Shown here piece by piece: positions 26,324-35,004 of a stretch of DNA of 64,000 nucleotides. Source of the DNA: Polynucleobacter sp. Adler-ghost (GTDB lineage Bacteria; Pseudomonadota; Gammaproteobacteria; Burkholderiales; Burkholderiaceae); contig NZ_CP061320.1 of assembly GCF_018688495.1 (NCBI RefSeq), positions 406,586 through 470,585 on the forward strand, written 5' to 3'. Position 1 is the first letter of the stretch. The number at the start of each line of letters is the position of its first letter. The translations under genes were made by a program, and so were the position numbers. The notes under the pieces are model-generated. The model had not been told where the DNA came from and ran no database searches. It saw nothing but the letters and a program-made list of their open reading frames with translations.

Positions 26324-26593
26324 ATGGAGAGCGGAGTTATTCTCGATTTGGTATACCAGGCATTGAGGATGGCAGCAGTGTTAGCGGGGCCTGTACTAAT
26401 GGCATTGCTGGTTGTTGGATTAATTATTGGTATTTTGCAAGCAGCCACCTCTGTTAATGAATCTACCGTTGCATTCGTTCCAAAACTCATTGTATTTGCT
26501 GCCGTCATTGTCATCATCGGGCCGGTTAGTCTATCTTTATTTACAGACTATATTAGAGAACTTTTTGCCCGCATACCAGGTTTAGTAAATTAA
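26324..26593 (+). CDS. fliQ: Flagellar type III export gate protein FliQ
   Basis: An 89-residue protein with two membrane helices (about 18-42 and 52-74), the standard size. Typical sequence is 'QAATSVNESTVAFVPKLIV'. It packs around the FliP-FliR core of the export gate. It lies between fliP and fliR with gaps of five and three bases. Confidence 0.97.
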   Translation: MESGVILDLVYQALRMAAVLAGPVLMALLVVGLIIGILQAATSVNESTVAFVPKLIVFAAVIVIIGPVSLSLFTDYIRELFARIPGLVN

Positions 26594-26596
26594 TTT

Positions 26597-27379
26597 ATGT
26601 TGACCATTACCGGTCTTCAGATTGAGCAATACATGGCAATCTTTATGTTTGCATCACTACGGGTTTTTGGGCTGTTTTTAACGTCTCCAATGTTTGCTAT
26701 GCGGTCAGTACCGATGCAATTTCGTTTATTTATTGCTTTGGCATTTGGTATTTATCTCATGCCAGTATTGGGGACCGATAAAATTCCTTACCCAGGTGAA
26801 ATTACTTTTTTTGCTTCTGCAATTGAGTTGGCGATTGGCGCCTTCATTGGCTTTGCGGTACGTGTAGCATTTATGGTGATAGATATAGCAGCAGAGGTGC
26901 TCTCTTTTTTATCGGGCTTTAGCTTTGCCTCCTCTAGCTTTCGGGATCCCACATTAGATTCAGGCTTAGTTGCCCAGTTTATGGGTTTAGTTGTATTAGC
27001 GCTGGCTTTTTCGCTCAATGTTCATTTAGTGTTAATTGATATTGTGTTGACCAGCTTTAAGACAGTACCATTAGGTGTATGGCCTCAATCCTGGACATCT
27101 AAAGGATTGGTGGATTTATTTTCTGCCTCATTTCGATTGGGCTTAATTTTATCAATGCCAGTACTATTGGTTTATGCAATGTTTAATTTAACGCAAGCAT
27201 TTTTGGGAAGAACTAGCCCACAGATGAATTTATTTTCAATCGGTTTTGCAGTAAGCATACCGCTAGCCTTTTTGGTCTTCTTCATGATTTTGCCTGACCT
27301 ACAAATTATTTTGGAGCGCTCGCTTGAGAACCCTTTACAACTTATTCGACAAGGTGTGGAGCTGCCTAATGCACAATAA
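26597..27379 (+). CDS. fliR: Flagellar type III export gate protein FliR
   Basis: A 260-residue polytopic membrane protein with about six hydrophobic segments. Recognisable motifs are 'FASLRVFGLFLTSPMF', 'ELAIGAFIGFAVRVAFMVID' and 'LGRTSPQMNLFSIGFAVSIP'. FliR joins FliP and FliQ in the gate and contacts FlhB. It closes the fliF-to-fliR run. flhB does not follow here but lies at 45154. Its last 11 bases overlap the next gene. Confidence 0.97.
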   Translation: MLTITGLQIEQYMAIFMFASLRVFGLFLTSPMFAMRSVPMQFRLFIALAFGIYLMPVLGTDKIPYPGEITFFASAIELAIGAFIGFAVRVAFMVIDIAAEVLSFLSGFSFASSSFRDPTLDSGLVAQFMGLVVLALAFSLNVHLVLIDIVLTSFKTVPLGVWPQSWTSKGLVDLFSASFRLGLILSMPVLLVYAMFNLTQAFLGRTSPQMNLFSIGFAVSIPLAFLVFFMILPDLQIILERSLENPLQLIRQGVELPNAQ

Positions 27380-28148
27380 GTTCAATATAAAATCCTTGAT
27401 GCATTTTTCAGGCACTACTTTATTGCTTATTACTAGCTTTTCTGCAGGTAGTCAGAGCATTAATGTATCCGATCAATCAACATCACAAGCAGGCTCAATT
27501 GAAATAGTTATTAGTCCAAAAGAGCAGATTGCTATACAGCAGAATTCGCTGAATCAATCCCTCGATTCTTTGGATGATTGCGATAGGAAATTTCCTTTTC
27601 CAGCTAGTGCAGAGAAGAGTGACCCATACAGTGACAAGGGTGCGGATATCTGCAAGAAACTAAAAATTCGTGGGCAGCGCATGCAATGCGAAGTGGATGC
27701 GCTGCTAGAAGAAAAGCCTGCATCCAACACTACGGGTGCCAAAATTGAGCTAGCTGCTTGGTCTCGTTGCAATAGTAAGGTAGCTAATTTGCTCATTGAG
27801 GGCTACTATCTGCCTGCTAGCGAAATTGAAAGAAGATTGCAAATTTGTAGCTCAAACTACTACGCTGATCCTGGCAAGCTCCCCAAGCTCGGATGGTATC
27901 AGCGCTTTTTAAAGTGGTACACCAGTAATGATTTGACTCCACCACCAACTGATGCGGCCCTTGAGGTGGCATTAAAACAATCAACACCACTAGATAGTCG
28001 CCAAGATAGCGCTGGATTAATGCAGTGTGAGTGGATGTTTAATATTAGTCGTATCCCTCAGGTAGATCCCTTGCCAAGCTATAGCAACAGTAATATTGAG
28101 ACTAAACCCACCCCAAAAGCTCCGGCTAAAAAGCCTGCCAAGAAGTAA
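27369..28148 (+). CDS. Secreted protein of unknown function after fliR
   Basis: About 259 residues from the ATG at 27369, which overlaps the fliR stop. An N-terminal signal peptide is visible (KFNIKSLMHFSGTTLLLITS, then Ala-Gly), so it is probably periplasmic. The mature part has at least six cysteines (for example 'DDCDRKF', 'MQCEVDALL', 'LQICSSNYY', 'LMQCEWMF') that may form disulfides, and the end is a Pro/Ala/Lys-rich tail (PAKKPAKK). I do not recognise the family. The overlap with fliR suggests cotranscription and a possible link to the flagellar envelope. Confidence 0.75.
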   Translation: MHNKFNIKSLMHFSGTTLLLITSFSAGSQSINVSDQSTSQAGSIEIVISPKEQIAIQQNSLNQSLDSLDDCDRKFPFPASAEKSDPYSDKGADICKKLKIRGQRMQCEVDALLEEKPASNTTGAKIELAAWSRCNSKVANLLIEGYYLPASEIERRLQICSSNYYADPGKLPKLGWYQRFLKWYTSNDLTPPPTDAALEVALKQSTPLDSRQDSAGLMQCEWMFNISRIPQVDPLPSYSNSNIETKPTPKAPAKKPAKK

Positions 28149-28282
28149 GCTCCCTTTTTTAATTGTGGGCTAAATAGCCTTTTAGTGGCTTAAATAGCCA
28201 AGGTAGGGCCATATTCAGCCTATTAAGGTCGACCATTAAGGTCGCCAATGGGACAGCTGAAAATATATTTATCTGTTTTTCT

Positions 28283-28310
28283 TAAACGAAATGGCAAATG
28301 TTTCCGTAAG
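28283..28310 (+). promoter_or_regulatory. Candidate sigma-28-type promoter at the carbonic anhydrase gene
   Basis: TAAACGAA, 12 bases, TCCGTAAG. Both boxes and the spacing match the motif before fliC and the repeat-protein genes. If it is used, transcription would start around 28316-28318, at or just before the ATG codons at 28318 and 28321, giving a leaderless or near-leaderless mRNA. That short leader makes this copy less certain than the others. Confidence 0.5.
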
Positions 28311-28317
28311 CGGACTC

Positions 28318-29382
28318 ATGATGAATAGAATCTTCAACCCTATTGTTATGGCAACATCTGCCATTCTCCTGTTATTGCTTGGTCAGCCAGTAATGGCGTC
28401 AGACCCTGCTCCGGTGGCTTCGCCTACGGAAAAGCCAGCTGATAAAGCCAAGGTGACGGTGTCTCCGGGCCCATCTAGTGATGAAGAGATGAGCAAGGCT
28501 CTAACTAATAAAATTAGCAAGGGATCTGGTGACATTGTGATTCGTAGCAGTGATCTGTCTGTTGCAGGCAATGCGCCGCTCTATGCGGAAGTCAAATCTA
28601 AGCCTGCAGTTAAAGCACCTGCTAAGTCCTCTGAAAAAGAAGCACATAACCATCATTGGTCGTATTTTGATGGACCTGGGGGCCCAGATGACTGGGGTAA
28701 TTTAGGTAAGGAAAACTTGGCCTGTCTTAAGGGTAAGACCCAATCACCGATTAATATTAATATTGATCGAACAGTCAAGGCAGAATTAAATCCCCTCGAA
28801 TTTCTTTATAGATCATCACCTTTATCGATTGTCGATAATGGACATACGATTATGGTGAACTACGGCGAGGGTAGTAATCTGATGGTCGATGGCAGGCAAT
28901 ATCGATTGATTCAGTTCCACTTTCATAAGCCAAGTGAAGAGGCGATTAATGGTGAGCGTACCGACATGGTCGCGCACTTGGTACATCAACATCACGACGG
29001 TAGCTTGGCGGTTGTTGCCGTTTTAATGAGTACTGTGAAACCAGCGGCACTCAAAAAATATTGGTGGGGTGACGATTCAGGGCAAGAGAACGCTTTAATT
29101 AATACTCTCTGGAATAAGGTTCCATTAGTAAAAGGCAAGACTGAGACTCCTGGAGTCATGATTGACATCAATCAAATGTTGCCAGCGGACAAAAGTTATT
29201 TCACCTATATGGGATCTTTGACAACGCCACCGTGTAGTGAAAACGTGCTTTGGCTTGTTCTAAAAAATCCTATTTATGTAAGTGAGGCACAAGTAAAGAA
29301 TTTTGACCGTATGTATCCTATGAATGCGCGACCGTTGCAGCCTAAAGGTGATCGTTTGGTTAAAGAAACTAAAGATCGTTAA
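28318..29382 (+). CDS. Alpha-type carbonic anhydrase, exported
   Basis: About 354 residues from ATG 28318; an in-frame ATG at 28291 is an alternative. It interconverts CO2 and bicarbonate, probably in the periplasm. A signal peptide (NRIFNPIVMATSAILLLLLG) is followed by a Pro/Lys/Ala-rich linker to about residue 105. The catalytic domain has 'HHWSYFDGPGGPDDWG', 'GKTQSPININ', the zinc ligands in 'QFHFHKPSEEAINGER' and His in 'MVAHLVHQHHDG', then 'GSLTTPPCSENVLWLVLKNP'. The domain is complete. Its place between flagellar blocks is unusual, and a sigma-28-like promoter overlaps its start region. Confidence 0.94.
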   Translation: MMNRIFNPIVMATSAILLLLLGQPVMASDPAPVASPTEKPADKAKVTVSPGPSSDEEMSKALTNKISKGSGDIVIRSSDLSVAGNAPLYAEVKSKPAVKAPAKSSEKEAHNHHWSYFDGPGGPDDWGNLGKENLACLKGKTQSPININIDRTVKAELNPLEFLYRSSPLSIVDNGHTIMVNYGEGSNLMVDGRQYRLIQFHFHKPSEEAINGERTDMVAHLVHQHHDGSLAVVAVLMSTVKPAALKKYWWGDDSGQENALINTLWNKVPLVKGKTETPGVMIDINQMLPADKSYFTYMGSLTTPPCSENVLWLVLKNPIYVSEAQVKNFDRMYPMNARPLQPKGDRLVKETKDR

Positions 29383-29424
29383 TTTAGCTACGCACTTATA
29401 GCCAACCATATCAAGAGTCTGTTA

Positions 29425-31263
29425 ATGCGCGCTGATAATCAAAAATCTACAAAAGCGGGGGGCAATTTGAGTTTGGTTTCTAGCCAAGCTCGTGCTCCTG
29501 AGCTAGTAGCGCAGACCCAAGACTTATTTGAGCAAGGCATTGTTTGTCATCGGACAGGTAGACTCAAAGAGGCTCAAGATTTATATGAGCAAACATTATT
29601 AGCCCAACCTGATCACGTTGATGCGATGCATTTACTGGGTTTGATTGCTTATGAAACGGCTAATTTTGATCTTGCCGAACATTTGATGCAAGGGGCGATT
29701 ACACTCAATCCTAATAACTCTTCATATCATTCGAATTTAGGGAATGTCTTAAAAGCAAAACACAAATACGATGCTGCTATTGTTAGTTACGATAGTGCAA
29801 TTCAATTAACCCCAAACTCTACCTACACTTATTACAACCGTGGTAATACCCTGCATATTCAGAAGAAACTTGAAGATGCGGTAGCTAGTTTTGACCAAGC
29901 CATTGCCATTTCTACTGATTTTGCAGAGGCCTATAACAATCGTGGCAATGCTTTAAAAGATCTTAAGAAATTTGATCAGGCGATTGCAAGCTATATTGCA
30001 GCCATTCAAATTAAACCAGAATATGCCGAAGCCTATAACAATCTTGGCAATGCTTTAAAAGATATCAAAAAATTTGATGAAGCGATTGGAAGTTACTCCA
30101 CGGCTATACAAATTAAACCAGACTATGCCGAAGCCTATAACAATCTGGGTAACGCCTTAAAAGAGCAAAGACAAATCGATAAGGCAATCCAGAGCTATAG
30201 TCGAGCCATTGATTTAAACCCTGATTGTTTTGAAGCATTTAATAATCGGGGTAATGGCTTAAAAGAATTAAAGCAATTAAGTGGTGCTATCGCAAGTTAC
30301 GATAAAGCTATCGAAATCAATCCTAATTTTGCTGAAGCCTATTGGAATAAGAGTTTAGCGTTATTGCTTGGCGGTGATTATATTAATGGCTGGAAATTTT
30401 ACGAGTGGCGTTGGCAAAGGGATGTATTTATTCCGCTTAAAAGAGATTTCCCTCAACCCCTATGGCTTGGAACTCCCTCCTTATTAAATAAGTCCATCTT
30501 ATTGTATGGAGAGCAAGGCTTTGGAGATACGATTCAATTTATTCGTTATGCCAAGTTGGTCTCTGATTTAGGCGCAAAGGTGATTGTAGAAGTGCAAAAG
30601 CCACTGATTACCTTGCTTACCGATTTGGATGGTATTGCATTAGCCACTTACAAAGGTGAAAAACTTCCTGAGTTTGATTTCCAGTGCCCCCTCATGAGTT
30701 TGCCATTTGCATTTAAAACCACCGTCGATACAATCCCCACACGCAATCCATATCTCTTTGGCGACATTGCTAAAGTTGCGCTTTGGGAAGCCAAGTTGGG
30801 GCCTAAAATCAAGCCGCGTGTTGGGCTAGCCTGGAGTGGCAACCGCAGTCATAAAAATGACCACAATCGGAGTATCTCTTTAAAACAGTTGTTGTTATAT
30901 CTGCCAGATAATTGCCAATACATTAGCTTGCAAAAAGGCGCTACTTTCGATGATGGTAGAACGTTGCAGGCCAATCCCCAAGTTTTGAACTTTGCCGATG
31001 AGCTCCACGACTTTAGTGATACAGCTGCCTTGACTCAACTGTTAGATTGCGTGGTTACTGTAGATACTAGTGTGGCGCACCTAGCAGCTGCTTTGGGTAG
31101 AAAAACTTGGATACTTCTCCCTAACGATCCCGATTGGCGTTGGCTACTGAATCGAGAAGATAGCCCTTGGTATCCAACGGTCAAGCTGTATAGGCAGCCG
31201 GTTCCTGGCGATTGGTTTACCGTGTTTACTAGAGTCCGAGAAGATTTATTGACTTTAAAGTGA
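29425..31263 (+). CDS. TPR protein with C-terminal glycosyltransferase-like domain
   Basis: A 612-residue cytoplasmic protein. About eight to nine tetratricopeptide repeats span residues 30-320; several are nearly identical ('AYNNLGNALKDIKKFDEAIG'). The C-terminal half resembles GT-B/heptosyltransferase-type domains: 'YGEQGFGDTIQFIRYAKLVS' near 355, 'PRVGLAWSGNRSHKND' near 470 and 'VDTSVAHLAAALGRKTWILL' near 550. Proteins of this design are often linked to protein or surface glycosylation. Between the fliR and flgB blocks, flagellin glycosylation is plausible but not shown. Confidence 0.85.
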   Translation: MRADNQKSTKAGGNLSLVSSQARAPELVAQTQDLFEQGIVCHRTGRLKEAQDLYEQTLLAQPDHVDAMHLLGLIAYETANFDLAEHLMQGAITLNPNNSSYHSNLGNVLKAKHKYDAAIVSYDSAIQLTPNSTYTYYNRGNTLHIQKKLEDAVASFDQAIAISTDFAEAYNNRGNALKDLKKFDQAIASYIAAIQIKPEYAEAYNNLGNALKDIKKFDEAIGSYSTAIQIKPDYAEAYNNLGNALKEQRQIDKAIQSYSRAIDLNPDCFEAFNNRGNGLKELKQLSGAIASYDKAIEINPNFAEAYWNKSLALLLGGDYINGWKFYEWRWQRDVFIPLKRDFPQPLWLGTPSLLNKSILLYGEQGFGDTIQFIRYAKLVSDLGAKVIVEVQKPLITLLTDLDGIALATYKGEKLPEFDFQCPLMSLPFAFKTTVDTIPTRNPYLFGDIAKVALWEAKLGPKIKPRVGLAWSGNRSHKNDHNRSISLKQLLLYLPDNCQYISLQKGATFDDGRTLQANPQVLNFADELHDFSDTAALTQLLDCVVTVDTSVAHLAAALGRKTWILLPNDPDWRWLLNREDSPWYPTVKLYRQPVPGDWFTVFTRVREDLLTLK

Positions 31264-31568
31264 GTGGCTACTCACTAAGTCTTGGCTCAGCAGGATTGAG
31301 CGCGCTCTACAATCTTAAAATCATCTAGTGGCGTATCACAGGGCAGGGATTACCTACTGCACTGCATCAATACCGGCAAAAATTGCCTCTATCTATCCTA
31401 ACTAAGCGTTTTTGATCAAAAAATAGTCTTTTGGGATCAATAGAGCGGTAAGTCAACGCTGCGTATCTCAAATTCCTAGCAATAATCTAAAACTGGCACG
31501 CTCTTTGCATATCAATACATGAGGATTTTCCCCTTAGGTATGTCATTCCCAATTAGGGAGGAGCAGAA
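31264..31568. other. Intergenic region upstream of flgB
   Basis: About 305 bases between the TPR/glycosyltransferase gene and flgB. It contains one excellent sigma-54 promoter (31494-31510) and the flgB Shine-Dalgarno GGGAGGAG (about 31555-31562). The first 200 bases hold no ORF I would call and no clear terminator. They may carry the activator binding sites for FlrC. Confidence 0.7.
31494..31510 (+). promoter_or_regulatory. Sigma-54 promoter of the flgB operon
   Basis: TGGCACGCTCTTTGCAT is a full match to the sigma-54 consensus (TGGCACG, four bases, TTGCA), with GG at 31495-31496 and GC at 31507-31508. It lies 59 bases before the flgB ATG and would drive the long flg-mot run. FlrC is the obvious activator candidate. 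Confidence 0.9.
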
Positions 31569-31985
31569 ATGAATGCAGTGCCGCAATACGACCCATTAAG
31601 TTTTGGCGAAACCGCGCTGAAGTTGCGCACCTTTCGCCAACAAATTTTGGGTAACAATTTGGCAAACTCAGATACCCCCGGCTTTAAGGCTAGGGATATT
31701 CGTTTTGCGGACGTATTGAAGGCTCAGATGGAAGGTGCATCACCGTCAATGGACGTATCCATGGTGAGAACACATGCTGGACATATTGAAGGAATAATTA
31801 CAAAAGAAGACCCCCGTTTACTGTATCGAGTGCCAAATCAGCCATCTAAAGATGGCAACACTGTCGATGGTGACGTTGAGCTTAGCGAATTTACCAAAAA
31901 CTCAGTATTTACTGAGTCAGCATTAAGTCTATTAAGTAGTACATTGCGCTCGCGGATGTCTGCTATTACTGGTCAGGCATCATGA
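31569..31985 (+). CDS. flgB: Flagellar proximal rod protein FlgB
   Basis: A 138-residue rod protein, the usual length. It has 'LGNNLANSDTPGFKARDIRF', the rod/hook-family N-terminal motif, and a C-terminal helix ('ALSLLSSTLRSRMSAITG'). It has a strong Shine-Dalgarno and a sigma-54 promoter upstream. The stop overlaps the flgC ATG by four bases. It opens the flgB-L operon. Confidence 0.97.
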   Translation: MNAVPQYDPLSFGETALKLRTFRQQILGNNLANSDTPGFKARDIRFADVLKAQMEGASPSMDVSMVRTHAGHIEGIITKEDPRLLYRVPNQPSKDGNTVDGDVELSEFTKNSVFTESALSLLSSTLRSRMSAITGQAS

Positions 31986-32386
31986 GTTTATTAGCCACCT
32001 TTAATATTGGTTCCTCTGCATTGACAGCGCAAGCAATGCGACTGAATACTACCGCCTCCAATATTGCAAACGCGGAGAGTATGTCTGGTCCAGATGGGCG
32101 CCCTTACCGCGCACGGCAGGTGGAATTTAATGCGATTACCAGCCCCAATTCACCGGGTGCTGGTGTTGCCGTCAGCAAAATTATTGAAAGTGATGCCCCA
32201 CTACGGATGGAATATCGTCCAGGCCATCCCAAGGCTAACGGTGCAGGATATGTAGAGATGCCTAACGTGAATCCAGTTGAAGAGATGGTCAATATGATTT
32301 CAGCATCTCGTTCTTACCAAATGAATATTGAAGCTATGAATGTTACGCGTCAGTTGATGTTAAAGACCTTAGATTTAGGTCGCTAG
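31982..32386 (+). CDS. flgC: Flagellar proximal rod protein FlgC
   Basis: A 134-residue rod protein. The N terminus contains 'LTAQAMRLNTTASNIANAES' and the C terminus 'MPNVNPVEEMVNMISASRSY' with 'QMNIEAMNVTRQLMLKTL', all typical of FlgC. Its ATG overlaps the flgB stop (ATGA). Length matches the family. Confidence 0.97.
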   Translation: MSLLATFNIGSSALTAQAMRLNTTASNIANAESMSGPDGRPYRARQVEFNAITSPNSPGAGVAVSKIIESDAPLRMEYRPGHPKANGAGYVEMPNVNPVEEMVNMISASRSYQMNIEAMNVTRQLMLKTLDLGR

Positions 32387-32420
32387 AATTTTTTGAAATA
32401 AATAAAGAGTCGAGGAAGAT

Positions 32421-33113
32421 ATGACAACAACAGGTCCAATGAGCAATATTCCTGTCTACGATCCAAACGTAGCAGCAAGTGCTGCTACCAGTTCGTCTAA
32501 TGGAACTTCTGCAGCAGATCAAACTCAGAACTTTTTAAAGTTATTAATAGCGCAAATCAAAAATCAAGATCCAATGGCGCCAATGGATGCCTCAACCATG
32601 ACAGCGCAAATGTCTCAGCTCAATATGGTGACGAGCATGAGCAATATGAATACCTCTATGACAGCCATGCTCAATCAAATGCAAAGCGTGAATTTTATGA
32701 ACCAAGCTGCGCTAATTGGCCATAGTCCAGTTGTGGCAGGAAATGGTATTGCCTTTGATGGGGTCAGCGAAGTCATTTTGGGGGCTAATTCAGCAAATCC
32801 TTTGACTTCTGTAATGGCAACAATTACAGATGCTAGTGGCAACGTAATCAATAGCACTAGCCTTGGCAACATAGTTGCAGGAATGAAAAATTTTGCATGG
32901 GATGGTGTGGACGCAGATGGTAACCGAGTTGCCGCAGGAAACTACAGCATCAGTATTAGCGGTACCAATGCTGCGGGAGCAACAGAGTCTCCAACAGTAT
33001 ATGTAGCATCACCTGTAGCAGCTGTCAGTAAGGGTACTAATGGCGACTCACTACTCACTTTAGTAGATGGAAGACAGATTAACGCATCAACAGTCCAGCA
33101 GTGGATCAATTAA
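32421..33113 (+). CDS. flgD: Flagellar hook assembly scaffold FlgD
   Basis: A 230-residue hook-capping protein. The N-terminal part has 'FLKLLIAQIKNQDPMAPMDA' and 'MTAQMSQLNMVTSMSNMN', diagnostic of FlgD. The C-terminal Ig-like domains include 'NFAWDGVDADGNRVAAGNYS', the FlgD tudor/FnIII-type segment. No cysteine. It lies between flgC and flgE, as expected. Confidence 0.97.
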   Translation: MTTTGPMSNIPVYDPNVAASAATSSSNGTSAADQTQNFLKLLIAQIKNQDPMAPMDASTMTAQMSQLNMVTSMSNMNTSMTAMLNQMQSVNFMNQAALIGHSPVVAGNGIAFDGVSEVILGANSANPLTSVMATITDASGNVINSTSLGNIVAGMKNFAWDGVDADGNRVAAGNYSISISGTNAAGATESPTVYVASPVAAVSKGTNGDSLLTLVDGRQINASTVQQWIN

Positions 33114-33145
33114 CTCAATTAAAAAATTAAGCTAGGGAGCAAAAA

Positions 33146-34987
33146 ATGGGATATGGAATCGGATTAGCAGGTTTAGATTCAACAGCACAAGCTATTGACG
33201 TAGTTAGTAATGACATCGCAAACGCACAAACCGTCGGATTTAAATCCGCGCAGTTTGTATTTGCTGATATGTATTTCAAGGCAAATGATGCTCAGGCGAA
33301 AGATCGCGTAGGTATGGGATCACAGCAACAAGCCATTAGAAGAGATCAGTCCTATGGAACATTGCAAACTACACAAAATCCACTGGACTTAGCAATTACT
33401 GGCCCAGGTATGTTTATGCTAGCTAAAAATGTAATCGGAACAGTCCCGACCGAAAGTCCGAGCAAGTTTGAATACACGCGTAATGGTCAATTTGGAACCG
33501 ATAGCCAAAACCGAATCGTCAATCAAAGTGGTTTATTGCTAGTGGGTTACCCAGCTGATACGGCTGGCAATATCATCTCTGGCGCAAAATCAACGATGGT
33601 ATTGGATCCAGAGCCTCTCCCATCACAGCCGACAATCAATTCAAAACTAGAACTAAACTTGGATACAAGAAATCCTCCAATGGATATTCGCTTTGATCCA
33701 ACCAATAGCATTACTTATAGCCAAGCAACATCGCAAACGATTTATGACCAAAATGGTAATGGCCACATTCTAAGCTTGTACTATAAGCGAGTCTCTTCTC
33801 AGCCTTTAACATTAACGTTGCAGACTAGTGGCGCTTACAACTTCCTTCCAACGCAGCCACTTCCGACTCAAACTGATGCGACAAAATATGACATAAGTAG
33901 TGGCAGGCCATTAAATGAACAGATGGGCGTTATTGCTAGTACTTATAAAGGTGAAGATAGTAAGTATAAGGTGGCCTCTGTTACTGCTAACGGTGCAACT
34001 TATGTTAAGAAAACACTTGTTGACCCGACTAACTTGCCTATTAATTCCGAGCAAGTGAGCATTGTTGGAGCTCAAAAAACATTGACTGGCGGCACCTTAG
34101 GTGAGGTAGGCTCAACCTATGATTTGAGATTAGCAGATGGTACTCATATCCCAATTAAACAAACTGTAAAGTATGTAGCACCTGTAACAGCTAATCCAAG
34201 CGCAAACCCTCCAGTTGTTGCTGTAACAGAAGTCCTCGAAAAATTTGAGGCAACCACAGATCGATTTGAAGTTTATGCAACAATCGATGGAAATAAAGTT
34301 GGTCATAATCCAGATACAGGTATGGATGGTGATGTGGCATTTAAAAAGTCCAGTGATGGTTCATTGAATACTCAGCAAATGTCTATCGGTACTATGGCCT
34401 TTTTGGGTGGTCAAAATATTGATACTCTAGCAAAAGGGGCTGATGGAAAGCCCGCAAATTTTGCAACAAGTAGTTTCAAACTTAATGCATTAAGTGCTTC
34501 CCCAGTAGCTGCATATGGCCGTACTAACCAGAACGGAATTATGCAATTTACGATTTCGAGTGACGCCACTTCAGCGTTAACTGCCCCGACTCAAACTTAT
34601 GCAAATTCCCAAGATGGTCATACCGTATCAAATCTATCTGGTTATTCAATAGATGGTTCCGGTAAGTTATTAGCAACTTATGACAATGGTGTACAGGCAG
34701 TTAAGGGTCAGCTCATTTTGGCGCAATTTAATAACTTAGATGGATTGATGCCAAATGGTAGCAATACCTTTGCTGCTACTGCTGCATCAGGCGATCCGAT
34801 ATTGAGTGCTCCTGGCACTGGATTATTAGGTCAGGTTCGCTCGAAATCATTGGAAGCTTCAAACGTAGACTTAACTGCAGAGTTGGTCCAATTGATGGTA
34901 TTACAAAGACAATACTCCGCTACTTCTCAGGCATTAAAACTCCAAGCAGCGACTATTGTTGATGATGCTATCAATATGAGCCGATAA
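33146..34987 (+). CDS. flgE: Flagellar hook protein FlgE, long form
   Basis: A 613-residue hook subunit, clearly longer than the roughly 400 of enteric FlgE. The N-terminal motif 'VVSNDIANAQTVGFKSAQFV' and the C-terminal 'LEASNVDLTAELVQLMVLQR' are intact. The extra length lies in the middle (about residues 150-480), in the exposed D2/D3 region. No cysteine. GGGAG precedes the ATG. Confidence 0.96.
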   Translation: MGYGIGLAGLDSTAQAIDVVSNDIANAQTVGFKSAQFVFADMYFKANDAQAKDRVGMGSQQQAIRRDQSYGTLQTTQNPLDLAITGPGMFMLAKNVIGTVPTESPSKFEYTRNGQFGTDSQNRIVNQSGLLLVGYPADTAGNIISGAKSTMVLDPEPLPSQPTINSKLELNLDTRNPPMDIRFDPTNSITYSQATSQTIYDQNGNGHILSLYYKRVSSQPLTLTLQTSGAYNFLPTQPLPTQTDATKYDISSGRPLNEQMGVIASTYKGEDSKYKVASVTANGATYVKKTLVDPTNLPINSEQVSIVGAQKTLTGGTLGEVGSTYDLRLADGTHIPIKQTVKYVAPVTANPSANPPVVAVTEVLEKFEATTDRFEVYATIDGNKVGHNPDTGMDGDVAFKKSSDGSLNTQQMSIGTMAFLGGQNIDTLAKGADGKPANFATSSFKLNALSASPVAAYGRTNQNGIMQFTISSDATSALTAPTQTYANSQDGHTVSNLSGYSIDGSGKLLATYDNGVQAVKGQLILAQFNNLDGLMPNGSNTFAATAASGDPILSAPGTGLLGQVRSKSLEASNVDLTAELVQLMVLQRQYSATSQALKLQAATIVDDAINMSR

Positions 34988-35004
34988 GCAGTAAGCACTA
35001 ATCT

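Noticed and set aside
28200..28260. Short direct repeats (ATTAAGGTCG twice, GGCTAAATAGCC-like twice) upstream of the carbonic anhydrase gene
   Set aside because: Short and without a clear partner or known site; recorded only as possible small regulatory or slippage repeats.
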